Part shown: piece by piece, positions 11,369 to 23,698 of the stretch
Position numbering within the stretch: position 1 is the first letter of the stretch
Layout: each line of letters opens with the position of its first letter
Assembly: GCA_027257055.1 (NCBI GenBank)
Contig: JAPVLO010000153.1
Location: forward strand, 7,688,001 to 7,752,000
Source: Cephalopachus bancanus
Taxonomy: Eukaryota > Chordata > Mammalia > Primates > Tarsiidae
Direction of reading: 5' to 3'
Length of the DNA stretch: 64,000 bases
Notes under the pieces: generated by a model
Told to the model about the DNA's origin: nothing
The model's input: only the letters and a program-made list of their open reading frames with translations
Database searches by the model: none
Made by a program: the position numbers and the translations under genes

Positions 11369-12094
11369 GTAGCATTTTCCTTCTGAGAGCAACACAAAAG
11401 AGAGAAAAAGCAGTCCCCAAATTATATTGTATCAATGAAACAAAACTGTGATTAGAGTCACAGAATTCACACAGATTTATAGAAAAGAACTGTAATTTTA
11501 CTTAAAATGACAAATATTTTATTTTATAAAATATTTATCTGGTAGGATATATTTTCAACCATCATTTTATGGGGAATACCCATTTCTACCCCTGCTTCAA
11601 AAGTGAATTTAGTTTCTCAGGAGAGAGCATGGCATCTGGAAGCTGTTCTTTCTTCTCTGGCTGTCAGAAGCTGTCTGTGTCCCACCCCCTCCCACCCTCT
11701 CACACTCTTTCTCACTTAGGATCAGGCCCACAGGTGCACCAAGACTTCTTCAAGCAAATAAGGAACCCAAGTCTTACAACACCTTGACCTAAGACTGCAT
11801 CCAGGCAATCAGTGCCATCTGCTTGATATCTAGACCTTTGCCCAGACTCTGGCTTTGTTCCTATCGTCTTTGGCTGGAGTTCATTTCTTGCTGAGATTAC
11901 CAGTCTGTATTCCAACACCTCTTTGCTTTAGTTTCCTAAGCTCTAGCATATTGTCTTACCAGATGAAATCGTTTTTCTTGTTTGGATTGCTTTTTGCTGC
12001 CTTAATTGAGGTTCATGAATGTGATTCTTTTTCCACCTTTACTTGTGTTTCTATACTTTTTTGCTTACCTTATTTTTCTTTGTTTTCCAGACTT
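11369..12094. other. Unique intergenic sequence
   Basis: Nothing recognised. The open frames at 11569-11787 and 11855-12136 (+) and 11712-11918 (-) lack motifs. Confidence 0.5.
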
Positions 12095-12210
12095 ATAAGT
12101 CTTAAAAGCAAAATGAGGCTCAGAGATATGAAGTGATTTCTCCAAGGTCACAGTGAGAAAAGGGAAGATCACTGTGTTTACAGTCCCAGCTACCTCCCAC
12201 CATGCTTTCT
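12095..12210 (+). repeat. MIR SINE fragment
   Basis: 'aaaatgaggctcagagatat' followed by 'gaagtgatttctccaaggtc' and 'acagtgag' is the 3' half of a MIR core. Confidence 0.65.
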
Positions 12211-15016
12211 GCTCCTAAGGCCTGGTGAGACCGGTGCTGAGAGCCACAGTCTGCACCGACAGACAGGAGACCAGTTCTCCTCACCAGCAGCCCAAAGCCC
12301 TATCTTTCCATTCTGTCCTCATAAACACAAAATTATAGAAGAAACGTAAAAAAGAAAACTACAGAAAACATATTAATAGAAAAGAAAACCCAAGAACTAC
12401 AAAACATAATGAAAGGACTTTCAAGGCAGAATGAAAGAATCAGCTTGGATTTAAAGGCCTTTAGGCCTAACAAAAATGCTACACTGATTTATGCTTTCTT
12501 AAATAAGATAGTTATACAGAGGGGTAGTTCCTAACATTGATAGCAACAAAAACATACTTTTGTAATTGAAGAAAGAGTTTCATTTCAACTTCTGATGATC
12601 TAATGATTTAATTGTGAGAAATGTGGCAAGTGAGTAATTTATTTTTTTATCCACTAATAAACAATGTCATGTGGCTGGGTCACTGGAATTTATTATTAAC
12701 TTAACTGATAAATTTCAGCTTTGACATTCCCAGGACAACTTGCTCTTTAAGGATGAGCCAAACCTGATGACTTATGTCTCTTGGAAAGGTGAGTAGATTA
12801 CTTAAGCATTCTACCACTCTCTCTGTGGATGTTTGAATTTACCAATTTGGAAGATACCTAACCAGCTGAACCACATACACAAGAGAACCAAATCCAGGAG
12901 TGTGCTCTGAATCTTTAAGTCTTTCTTTATGGAATTGTACTAAACAGAGTTATAGTATTTAATTGGTATAATGCACAGCTTAAACCAGAAATAAACTAAA
13001 TGAGCTCACATTCATTAGAAATATGGAAATAGTATTGAGCAAAGGTAATAGCTGACTTCAACTCACTAGTGTCTAATTAACAGAGACAGAAAATATTAGT
13101 TTTTACTAAGTTAATAGATGAAGTTAGGAAACCTTGTGAACATATGTGGGGAAGACTGGTGTCCCAAACGCATTTCACAGTAAAATATGTGTTGAGCCTT
13201 TCTGAGTTCCACGGCTACATCACACAGCAGAGAGAAGGACAGCTTGGCAGCAGCTTTAGCTTTCTGAGTAGGTGGTTAAGTAATCTGAAGAAGACACTTT
13301 CTGCTGAGCTCCATTCAATCTGCAGACTCCATTCAATGTGCAGAGTATTCTTTGGCTTACGCTGTGCATTATCCCAACCTAAATATTGTAACTCTGTTTA
13401 TCACAATTCCATAAAGAGATAGATGTAAAGATTCAAGGCACACTCCTGCAGTGCACAAGTAAACATCAAAAAAGCCCCTGCTTCACAACTGCTATTTTTG
13501 GCTGTTTCATTACCAGAGGGCCGAATTGGTATAAGGCAAGATGATGAGCAGATGGGCAGAGCAGCATACCAAGGGCACCCAAGCCCACCAAAGTAAATAC
13601 AAGGGGAAAAAAGAGAGAAAACTATCCAGGGAAAGGGCCCTTAGGCATCATTCCAACTCATTATAGCTAGAACTGAAGAAGAGCTCCCTTTTAAGGGTCT
13701 CAGCCTTGGCAAGACAGCTGCAAAAGCTGTCGTTACCTCTGCGCTGCAGCAGAATCAATCTAAGGGGAAGTGGAGACAGTCCAGCAGTGCCATGGCAACG
13801 CAGGCTGCTAGAAGAGGAGGGGAGAGAGCTTGCAGGCAGGCTTGCTGCTGACTGGGAGAGCGTACTCTGCTGAAGGGGGCCTTGGGGACTTGCCTCTGGC
13901 CCCAGATCCCAGGGAGGTCACTTTTCCCTGGGGGTAATTTCTATTAGGGAAGACAGCAAAATAAGTCATAATTAGAGTCACGGAATGCACAGAACCCAGA
14001 ATAAGAGGGCAGGTGAGTGTGTTTGTGGTCCATTCTTCATGAAGAGCAACTATGATTCTTGTCCTACAATGTGACAGCACAACCTGAAACATCAGACATG
14101 GAGCATCAAGTGAAGCCCTATGAGACAGACAGTAACACAATACAGGACAATTATTCGGGAACGTTCTAGTGGAGAACACACTTCTCCTCCCCCACCCAAA
14201 GTATTAGCAGCCTGATTGAAAAGATGCTGTTAGGGCTTTTTTTTTCTTAAGATAAAAAGTTTTCATACATCTTCTTTCAACTATTCACACCCACTAACTT
14301 CTTCCCTCTTCTCTTGTCTGTCATCATTTTACCACCTACCTCTCCTCTCGCCAAGCTAATGACGGTAATAATATTCTACAAGTACCACTGAATGTGATAG
14401 AATAAAGTATTTGGATGGTACCATAAAGAAGAATTTAATTCAAAGGTAAAGAGGTAAAGATATGGTAAAGAGATGATATATGAAAACCTTTCTTAATCCA
14501 CTGCAGTGTCACTTCATGATCAAAAAGATTTTTCTTATGTCAAATTAAATTCTCTTTGGTCTTAACTTTAGTCCTTTGCTGTCCTACCTACTCAGACTCC
14601 AGGGATCATGAGGAATCAGTACTGATATCTATATCTTGCATCTTTTCAGTAATTTCTCCTATGAGAAATTACTATGAGAAAATGGACGATCTATGATCAC
14701 TGAAAGGTGCTATGCTATATCAATAACAAACCTCTAGCAGAATGCATATCCTTACACAACACAAAGGCTGCTAGGTTGTCCCTCAACATCCATTCGTCTC
14801 TTCTCTCTCAGAATAATAGAACTCCCAAATTTTAGCTGGGCACAAGGCCATTTAAAATAAAGACCACTTAACCTATCTTCCTGTGCTACTAGATATAGCC
14901 ATATCACTAAATTCTGCCAAAGGGATGAGAGCAGAAATTATGGAAGCAGCTTCCAAGCTGTGTCCTTGAAGGACAAGTCTTTACTTTTTCCTCTCCCTGA
15001 CTCCATGTTGCTTTTG
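12211..15016. other. Unique intergenic sequence
   Basis: 2.8 kb without a recognised repeat or gene, one of the longer unique blocks. Open frames at 13144-13422 (+) and 13808-14179 (-) have no family resemblance. A perfect inverted repeat lies at 14648-14673. Confidence 0.5.
14648..14673. repeat. Perfect 11-bp inverted repeat
   Basis: Agtaatttctc, a ctat loop, then gagaaattact: an 11-bp perfect stem with a 4-nt loop. No T run follows, so it does not look like a terminator. Confidence 0.8.
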
Positions 15017-15027
15017 AAAATAATCCT

Positions 15028-15619
15028 GCAATAAACATGCGTGTGCAGGTATCTTTTTTATAGAGTGATTTGAGTTCCTCCGAATATATTCCCAGAAAGG
15101 GGATTGCTAGATTGTATGGAAAGTTAATTTTTAGATCTTTTAGGAATTGCCACCCTGTTTTCCACAAAGGTTGTACTAGCATAATGTAGCAGCATTACTC
15201 ACAATAGCAAAAACATGGAACCAACTGTGCTGCCCACCAAAAGTGGACTGGATAAAAAAAATGTGGTGCATATACATAATGGAATATTACACAGCCATAA
15301 AAAAGGCAAAATTATGAACTTCACAGCAACTTGGATGAATTTAGAGTATATAATACTGAGTGATCTATCACAGAAACAAACAACTGAGTACATGTTCTCA
15401 CTCATAAGCAGATCTTGAACAATTATCATAATACTATAAAAAAGGGATTATCAGTAAAGGGAAACTGCTTGGGGGGAGGAGCACACTTTATCAATAAGGG
15501 TACCTGATCTCAAACCAGGTGAAGTGGGGGCCAAAGTTAGGCCCAAACTTTATCTGTACAATGACCATTTGTATATCTCATCCTGTACCCCACATACTTA
15601 AATAAATAAAATAAATTTT
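15028..15619 (+). mobile_element. L1 3' end with 5' inversion (twin priming)
   Basis: 15182-15619 is the sense 3' end of L1: ORF2 C-terminal codons, 3' UTR and an A-rich tail. 15028-15181 is antisense L1 from slightly further upstream (codons for a peptide with WKTGWQFLKDL and KKDTCTRMFIAGLF). Target duplications aaaataatcct at 15017-15027 and 15620-15630 enclose both parts, so inversion happened during one insertion. It belongs to the same L1 type as the near-complete element at 30-37 kb. Confidence 0.92.
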
Positions 15620-15630
15620 AAAATAATCCT

Positions 15631-16020
15631 AGTGCTAAACCAATATAGACCAGTTGGGCAAAGGCAATACCCCCTAGGGATGACAGAGCAACAAAAAAGT
15701 CTCTGACAGCCTCACGGAACACAGTCATTATAGCAGCACTGAATCACCTACATCTCATATTACACAAGAAAGAAAGAAACTTCTATCTGGTTTAAACTAG
15801 TACTATTTAGGGTTAAAGGTTTTTGGACTATTCAACCTAATAAACATAATTAGCTATATTTGACTCCTGTGTTGTTCCAATCTGACCAGAAAATGGGTGC
15901 TCTGCACCTTTAGTATCTATGGGAATTAGTCAGAGAGGGTCCTAGGGTGTTAGGAATTTGACCTAAAAAGCCAAGGATCAGAAAGAGTTGAGTCTGTAAT
16001 GTGAGACAGTAGGGATACAG
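15631..16020. other. Unique intergenic sequence
   Basis: Nothing recognised. Confidence 0.5.
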
Positions 16021-16066
16021 CCGAAGAAGAAGGAGGAGGGGAAGGGGAAGAAGAAGAAGGAAGAAG

Positions 16067-16098
<32 letters not shown>

Positions 16099-16157
16099 AG
16101 AAGAAGAAGAAGGAAAAGGAGAAGAAGGAGGAGGAGGAGGAGGAAAAGAAGAAGAAC
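16021..16157 (+). repeat. Purine-rich GAA/GGA simple repeat
   Basis: About 135 nt of nearly pure purine in irregular gaa, gga and gaaga units. Minus-strand open frames across it encode Leu/Ser/Phe/Pro-rich low-complexity peptides and are not genes. Confidence 0.95.
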
Positions 16158-16492
16158 AGGGTGAGGTTGGTCAATTCTGACAGAGTCACCCAACGTGGAG
16201 AGTGCTCACGTGTTTTCAGATGTATGAGAAGTCTAGCACAATGGCCCAGGCAGGTAGTCAGGAGTCTGGCCAGAGGAATTCCAAAAGCTGAAAATGCCAT
16301 AGCTCCAAAGTAAAACATGAGAACATTTATTGTGCCCATTAGAGAAGGCTTTCTGATTAATTTTGTACTGAAGTCATTCAGGCTTACTGGCCTAGCTGCA
16401 GGAAATTAGAGTTCTCACTGGGGAAAGAAAATCTAGCGCATCAGGATTCCTCTGGAAGTAGTGGAAGCAAACGTCTTGAGCTCAGGGTTTAG
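16158..16492. other. Unique intergenic sequence
   Basis: Nothing recognised. Confidence 0.5.
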
Positions 16493-17048
16493 ATGGCACT
16501 GTCACATCTGGTAGCCATCAACCACATGCGTCTACTAAACACTTTAAATGTGACTAGGCAGAATGAATATAGGCTGTAAGTGTAAAACACACACTGGATT
16601 TTGAAGACTTGGGACAAACAAAAACAAGAGGGTAAAATAGCCCATTTATATTTTATATAAATTACATGTTGAAATGATATTTGATACTGGGGTGCCAAAA
16701 AATGTATACATATTTTAAAAGATGTTATCTCTGTATTACTTTTAGTTCGCTGTAATCAGAAGTGTTTAGACACTGATGGTAACCACTTTGAGCACCTCTT
16801 GTAATTGCAGAAGTCAAATGTATATTGTATCCATCTTTTCTTATCGGTGTATATTGAGTATTACAAATTTAATACAGTTTTTTTCTTTCGTAAAATGTGT
16901 ATACATTTTTGGTACCCTCTGTATATATTAGAGTAAGTAAAATATATTATTAAAATTGTTTTGCTCTGTTTCTCTTGACTTTATAAGTCATATCCAAGAA
17001 ATTAAAATCACATACGTAGCTCACATTAAATTTCTATTGAGCAGCACT
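16493..17048 (-). mobile_element. hAT-Charlie MITE (MER33-like), split by a mariner MITE
   Basis: Left part: 'ctggtagccatcaaccacat', 'ggctgtaagtgtaaaacaca', 'attacatgttgaaatgatat'. Right part from 16922: 'aaaatatattattaaaattg', 'cacatacgtagctcacatta' and 'aatttctattgagcagcact'. Together they follow, in reverse orientation, an old nonautonomous hAT element with 'cagcgctgtccaatagaaat' ends. The two parts are continuous once 16687-16921 is removed. Confidence 0.75.
16687..16921. mobile_element. Mariner-type MITE nested in the hAT element
   Basis: 235 bp bounded by TA on each side (16685-16686, 16922-16923). The ends are inverted repeats: 5' ctggggtgccaaaaaatgta, and the complement of the 3' end cagagggtaccaaaaatgta, both continuing tacacattt-like. 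Inner sequence includes 'ttagttcgctgtaatcagaa' and 'actttgagcacctcttgtaa'. It is too short to encode a transposase. Both arms of the host element remain, so this is the later insertion. Confidence 0.8.
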
Positions 17049-19601
17049 GTTCTACAAGCTGGGTTTCTAATATCTGGAAGGCACTATTGTTTTCTCAGGT
17101 GAGGAGTGGTTTATACTGCAGACAACCTGACACCTGAAGCCCACTCCATCACAAAGGTGTCATATAGCCAATTCGACTCAAGATATTTCCTTCCTTTTCT
17201 TGTTTGATGAGTCCACTCTTTTGGGTTAAGGCACACACCCAGTCCTGGCAATGGTGGCCTGATATCTCTCCATGGGGAGATCATTGCTGACCAAATCCTT
17301 GATCTTCTACACTTGTTAAGAGGTAGTACTAGTCATTAAATATTAAAAATCTATTTAGGGAGACAGGAAAAAATGACAAAAACACTATTCATATTGGCTT
17401 TTCTCATTGACCTCACTAAACATACACTGCAGTCTGCTTCAAAGCTGTACCTCCCATTAGGCATGAAAAATGTGTCCTTACATCTCATGTGTATTAAAAA
17501 TGTAAATAGTAAAGCTACTGTAAAGGAAAACCTTTTCCCTCCCTGCCTATTCTATCATGAAATCACAAACAAGACCTTTAAAAAATGTATTGAAGTCCCC
17601 TAATTAGTGCAGTGGGAGAAAAGGAGTGATCCCTCTCCTCTCCACTATAAAAGCAAAAAAACAGGTTAACAAGAGAAAAGCATAAAAAATGCATTACTTT
17701 TAAGTGCATGCCTGGGCAAGAGAGTCATATCAAATATGAACCCAAGGAAGGGTCGGTTGGTTGATGCTTAAATACTCTTTTCATGGGGGGGGAGTTGCAT
17801 GAACACAGGAGGTGGGAGAGCAGACATTATGGGAAGGTGAAGGGCAGTGCTGCACAGAAGGAACGATTTTTTTTTATTGTGTAGATAAAGGTTCTTAGGT
17901 AATCTCTTGGAGAATAGACGAAAATTCTGTCTAGGGGTAGTAATGACTCTGGGTAGTTCATTATTACTGTTATTTGATGAGATTCCCTGGGGTGGAATGG
18001 GATCTTATGACAATTGCATTTCTTCTTTTGGAAAGAAGCTTTCTTCGATAAGAAAATTCCAGAGAAAGCCTTCTTGGTGGAGAGGTAGTGGTGGGGCAAG
18101 ACAAGGTTGGAGGGACCTGACTATGAGGCAACAACTTCTAAGACTTCTCAGTATGTCAAAGTGTCAGTTTTGGGGGTATTGCTTTCTGAGCCACAACAAA
18201 ACCAAGGGTTATCTCCACATGGGCAAACAACTGAACATTTAGTAAAGGATTTAGAAAGGGGTAAAAAAAACAATTCAGGCAGGCAGCTTTACCAGACTGT
18301 GTGTGCAAGACAGAGTTAAGTTTTAGTACATCTGTATATACAGAAACCTAGAAGCAATTGCCACTGTACAACTGTGCTGTTGAGGTGGGATATTTAATAG
18401 GTCTTTCTGTTGTCCAAGTTGGCAAGGGCCTCCCATTCCCATGTACAAGATCTGATATTAACATATAACAATATATTCCTATTAAGCTATGCATGAAACA
18501 ATACAGGCTGCAAGCAAGCCTGTTTCCTCGTGGTTGTTCATTTCTTTGGACCCCTTTAAACTTCCTGCTTATTTTATTCTTTTCACTTCTGCTAGGCTAT
18601 TCTTAGACTTACAGAAAAGAAAGACACATTTAGGTTAAATTAAAGTAATGGGGATCTATTGTAGGGCGTAGAAGTAAGGAAGAAAGGAATGCCAGATGCT
18701 GGACTGGTTTTCCCACCACAACCTTCCACCTGCATGAAAAATAAAGTCTTTGAAAAATAGGAGAGTTGATCGACATACAGTACAGTCCAGGCAGTTCTAG
18801 TAACTGAGTTACCTCATTGTGTTTTCTCTTCGCGGGGCTGAGCAGAAGGCAGCTTCATTTCCCACCTTTGTGATGACTCAGCGACTCTCCCTCCTCCTGC
18901 TACTCTGACTAGGTGCACTCCTCGATCAGCTTCTCAATTTCTACCTCTGTCAGAGAAAATAGCTAACTAGTGCAGCTTGGGGCTGTCAAGTACGTGATTT
19001 TCCCTTCCTGTTCAAGTTCTCAGACCTCTTTCATGTTCTACATAATCCTGTAGGAATTATTAAAAATTGTTTTAATCATTTGTCTCTTTGCAATGAAGAT
19101 TATTATATGCGATTAAATAAAAATATTCCAGTTTTAAAAGGTAAAGATTAACAAATGGATTTTTATAATATATATGAACATTATAAATGACTTTTTCACA
19201 GATAATTAGAGGTGCACATGGTTTAATGTGCTTTAAACCAGCAAAGAAAAATGTATGATTTATTGACAAATTCATTTAAAAGAATATTATATTTGGATAT
19301 TTTGTTTGGGTATCAAGTATAAAAGTTTAGATTTTAGTTTAGTTCTTTCATTGCATTGAGATTGAAAAAAAATACTACTGTAACCTTGAATTATTTTTTG
19401 TTTTATTAAAAAAAATCAACTGGTTTATTTTTTATAATATCTATTTCTCATTTAAAAGTTTATCTTCTAGATAAGATAGAAGGCTTAAAATCTTAATCAC
19501 TTTCATGTAAATTATGTATTAACGATATGAATAATATTTACTACTACCAAATAAATATCCAAATTGGATTTACTTATGATATTTTCTCTGTTTAATGTAG
19601 G
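17049..19601. other. Unique intergenic sequence
   Basis: 2.5 kb without a confident repeat. The open frames at 17373-17603 and 17907-18319 (+) and 17827-18099 (-) have no recognised domain. 17590-18330 (purine-rich, G-runs) might be an old LTR that I cannot place. 19040-19600 is very AT-rich. Confidence 0.45.
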
Positions 19602-19887
19602 TTTTTTTTTTTTTGAGTTAGAGCCTCACTCTGCTGCCCAGACTGGAGTGCAGTGGCTGCTTTGGGCCACCACAGCCTCGACCTGCTGGGCTCCGGCAAT
19701 CCTTCCGCCTCAGCCTTCCCCGTAGCCGGAATTACAGGCACACGCTACCATGCCCGGCTGATTTTTTGATTTATTGTAGAGATGAGGTCTCGCTGCCCAG
19801 ACGGGTCTCGAACCCGCGGGCTCAGGCAATCCACTCACCTCAGCCTCCCAAAGGCGCGGGATTACAGGCTGAGCCACCGAGCCCAGC
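19602..19887 (-). mobile_element. Alu SINE, full-length dimer, minus strand
   Basis: Poly-T tail at 19602-19614 and left-arm end 'accgagcccagct'. Target duplications aatgtaggtttt and aatgtagatttt differ by one base. The linker complement 'gatttattgtagagatgagg' carries the antisense of aataaa. Confidence 0.94.
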
Positions 19888-20296
19888 TAATGTAGATTTT
19901 CAAAATATTAAAGAGAGCTTTATATCTGCGCAATAGTTGACCAAATGAATACAACTTATAGATCCATTAAAAGTCATCTTGAAGTTGCAGATGTATGATA
20001 GTTTTATATTCCTTATTAAGTTTTATTTCAATTTTAATATATTTAATTCTTCCTGACTTCAAATAATGCATTATTATAGGTATAAATTAAATGATACATG
20101 ACTAAGAGTATAATAAATAACTTAAATTTTACATTATACTCCTGTTTCCAATAAGGTGGCAGACTAGATACCCTGAGAGACTCTCTTGATGGAAACAACT
20201 AAAATGCTGAGGAAAAATTGATTTTTTTAATTATTAAAAATAAGTCTTTAAATTTAATTTTAAAGTACTGCTGGACTGTCTTAAAAATAAAGTCTT

Positions 20297-20595
20297 GGCC
20301 AGATGCAGTTGCTCAAGCCTGTAATCCCAGCACTTTGAGAGACTGAGGCGAGAGCACTGCCTGAGCCCAGGGGTTCGTGACCAGCCTGAGCAACTTGGCG
20401 AGACCTCATCTCTACAATAAATCAAAAATATTAGTCAGGCATGGTGGCACTCGCCTGTAGTTCCAGCTACTTGGAAGGCTGAGGCGGAAGGATCACCGGA
20501 GCCCAGCATGTCGAGGCTGCAGTGGCCATGAGTGTGCCACTGCACTCCAGCCTGGGTGTCAGAGTGAGACTCCAACTCAAAAAACACAAAAAATA
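20297..20595 (+). mobile_element. Alu SINE, full-length dimer
   Basis: It starts ggccagatgcagttgctcaa and ends in a CA-interrupted A tail. Flanks aataaagtctt and taaagtct form an imperfect target duplication. The linker contains aataaa at 20416-20421. Confidence 0.93.
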
Positions 20596-22350
20596 AAAGT
20601 AAAGTCTACTGATCTCACAAAACAGTGTGTAAGCAGGACTCCTGGTGGATATGTGGGTAAGGCAAAGTCAGCTTTGCCGTAAGAGTTTTGCCAAACTGTG
20701 GAGACTTTTGGCTTCCCATTGGGCTTGGTTACCTGCATAAGGTACAGAAGATAGAAGATCTTTAAAGAATCTAAAAAGAGAGCTCCACATAAACCTGGAA
20801 CCTCAAAGAATGACACTCTCAGTGTTGGGTTGAACAAGAAATAAATGTAGGCATGTAAAAAAGGACAGCAAGGACACATGCTTGTCTCAGTTCGGGTGCC
20901 AGGTGAGGGAAAAAATTTCCCATAAGAATTCATTTTTTTCACGATGGACTTCACATAAATTTTGTTTTGAATTTATACTTTATGATCCAAAAGTTTCAAG
21001 TGGAAAATTTAAGTAAAGTGTTGCTAGATCTAGTTGTGGCAGAGACAGTGATGTCTATTCAATATCTCAAGGGTTTTCTCACATTTCCCAGCTCCCATGC
21101 AATTGAGCAAATTCTAGTAACTAATTCTACTCAGTTGGCTTTGGGTAGAAGAGACATAGGTTACATCTGGCCAGAAGAATAGTAGAACTGGTGAGACACA
21201 TTCCAGCAATCTCTTTCCAGCAGTATTTACCAAGGAGGACAAGTGTTCAGATAAAGCAGATGCAAGATGTTGGGAACGCAAAGGGCCTGGATAGAAATCA
21301 CATGCCCTGGAGAGTTCCCTGAATTTACAGCAGAACTTGCATGATCAGAAAATTGACCTTTATTGTGTTAGACAACTGAAATTTGGGCCATGTTAGCATG
21401 ACATACTTAATGGAGTATCCTGCCTGAACGAATAATGGAAGCAAATACGAATAATCTTAGAAAAACAGCGTAGATCAGTACTCAAAGGAGTGTCACAAAT
21501 AAAAATCCAAGGAGCATGGTCAACCCATAGACAAAATTCACAAAACACAAAAAATGTCACAATGGTTGAAATTCAGATGAAACAACTGTTAATTGAAACA
21601 AGCCTCAAAAACTTTAAATATTGTAAATATCCAACATAAAACAAAAATAATTGGAAGTATAAGCGAGGCACAAGAAACTATAGACAACAAAGATGAAAAT
21701 TAATTAAGTAGAACTGCTAAAAATAAAACATATAATTGAAGTTAAATATTCAGTGAATTAAACAGAGGACTGGACACAACTAAAGAAAGAATTGTTAAAT
21801 ATGAAGATAAATCTAAATAATAATCCATGCAGCTCAGGAAATTTTTAAAGAGAGGTTAAGAGGCACACAAAACAGAGTGAGATCTAACATAGGTCTAATC
21901 AGTGTCAGAAAGGATAATAGAATCTGCAAAAAGCAACATTTGAAGAATTATAGAGCATATAAGAATTGTTAAAAGACACCAATCTTCAAACTTTGAAAGC
22001 CAACTGATGCTCAAATACATAAAAAAATACACATAAATCTACTCTTAGACATAGTGAAGTAAAACTGAAGAATACCAAATAAAAAGAGATCTTAAAAGTA
22101 GTTTGAAATAACCAACAGCTCACTGATGAGTAATAATGTCAGCTTGCTCGCAACAAGAACAATAAGAGGTAGAAGAGAATGGAAATACATATTTATTCTG
22201 CTGAGAAAAAATTCTTGTCAAACAAGAATCAAACACCCAGAAAACTTAACTTATAAAAATTAGGGTAAAATAAAGACATTTTCGCACAATGGTAAACCTA
22301 GGGATCTCACTGCAAAAAGATTTATTTAAAAGTAAATTAAAGAATGTACT

Positions 22351-22625
22351 GCCAGGTCAGTGGCTCAGCCTGTAATCCCGCACTTTGAGAAGCTGAGGTG
22401 AGTAGATTGTTCGAGACCCGCCTGGGCAGCTTGGCGAGACATCATCTCTACAATAAATCAAAAAATTAGCCGGGCATGGTAGCACGTGCCTGTAGTCCCA
22501 GCTACTTGGAAGGCTGAGGCGGAAGGATCGCTGGAACCCAGCAGATCGAGGCTGCGGTGGCTGGGAGCAGCCACTGCACTCCAGTCTGGGCCACAGAGTG
22601 AGACTCCAACTCAAAAAAAAAAAAA
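22351..22625 (+). mobile_element. Alu SINE with small left-arm deletion
   Basis: Perfect target duplications aaagaatgtact at 22339-22350 and 22626-22637. About 14 nt before the B-box-like ttcgagacccgc are missing (gattg joined to ttcgag). Linker aataaa at 22452-22457. Confidence 0.95.
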
Positions 22626-23698
22626 AAAGAATGTACTTTAAGCACATGGAAATTATGCTAGAAGGAAGGTCTTTGATACAAAAAAATAGAAAAAATTAAT
22701 AAATATTTGGATAATATCAATTATTGACAGAACACAAACCAATATAAATGTCAAATATACAGTAGATTTTTTTTTAAATAGGACAGAATGAAAATACTGG
22801 ACAGCAAGAATGTATACATTGCACAGGGAGATTATCAGAGTTTGCCCTTATATCGTTTAAGAGAAAGGTAAAGACAGACTTATTGTATTAAGTATATATG
22901 TTAAAATAGACAGAATGACCACAAAAAAGAACAGCTATAGAACATAAGAATTCCAAACAAGCAGAGGGGGGAAAAAAACTTAATTGAAAATAAGGCAAGG
23001 AAGGGGAAAGTTAGAAAAAGTTAAAGTGATACAAATAGTGACATGATAGGAAATAAACCACATATATAAGTAACCAGAAGAAATTATATTCATTAATTCC
23101 TCAGCATATACCCAACAGAAATGTCACTTCACAGGAAGTCATGTTCTCCAGTATTCCAAGTAGCATATTAAAAAAAAAAAAAAAAAAAGGCCAAAACATG
23201 GAAACTTCTCCAACAACCATTCCACAGTGGAATGGAGAAATATATTGTAGTATATTATGCAACAAAATCCCATATAGCAATGAGAATGAACAATCTACAT
23301 GTACCAATTGATTGAATCTCTTACACATCATGCCGAGTGGAAGATGGTAGACACAAAAGAAAATACAATGTATGATTCCATTTACATGAAGCACAAACCA
23401 GTCAAAACTAATCCATGAGGTGAGAAGTAAGGACAGTGGAAGGAGGAGAAGGAAAGAGGGTGGAGGAGGAAGATGTGACTAGAAGGAGAAGGAAGGTAAT
23501 CTGGGGAGGTGGTAAGGGTTTCTTTCATGATTCAGTTGTTGGTTACACAACTGAGTCCAGTTTGCAAAAATTCATTAAGCAGCATAGTTATGATTCATGT
23601 ATATTTCTGTATATATATTAATTTTAGTAAATGGTTCTAGAAATTCAGCTACATGTTATTCATAAGAGATATAACCATTATTTAAGAAAACAAAAATA

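Larger units (their letters stand above)
20130..23650 (+). mobile_element. HAL1 / old L1 element, interrupted by two Alus
   Basis: It begins with L1-like 5' leader text ('aataaggtggcagactagat' near 20150), passes through ORF1-like A-rich coding relics at about 21470-22330, and ends in a 3' UTR with 'ttggttacacaactgagtcc' and 'caaaaattcattaagcagca'. No ORF2 lies between ORF1-like sequence and the 3' end. Minus the two Alus it is about 2.9 kb, close to a half-LINE (HAL1). Frames are heavily broken. A tandemly arranged older L1M fragment is the alternative. Confidence 0.55.

Noticed and set aside
15950..16339. Minus-strand 129-codon frame rich in Ser, Phe, Leu and Pro
   Set aside because: Translation of the purine tract at 16021-16157 with flanks of no known family.
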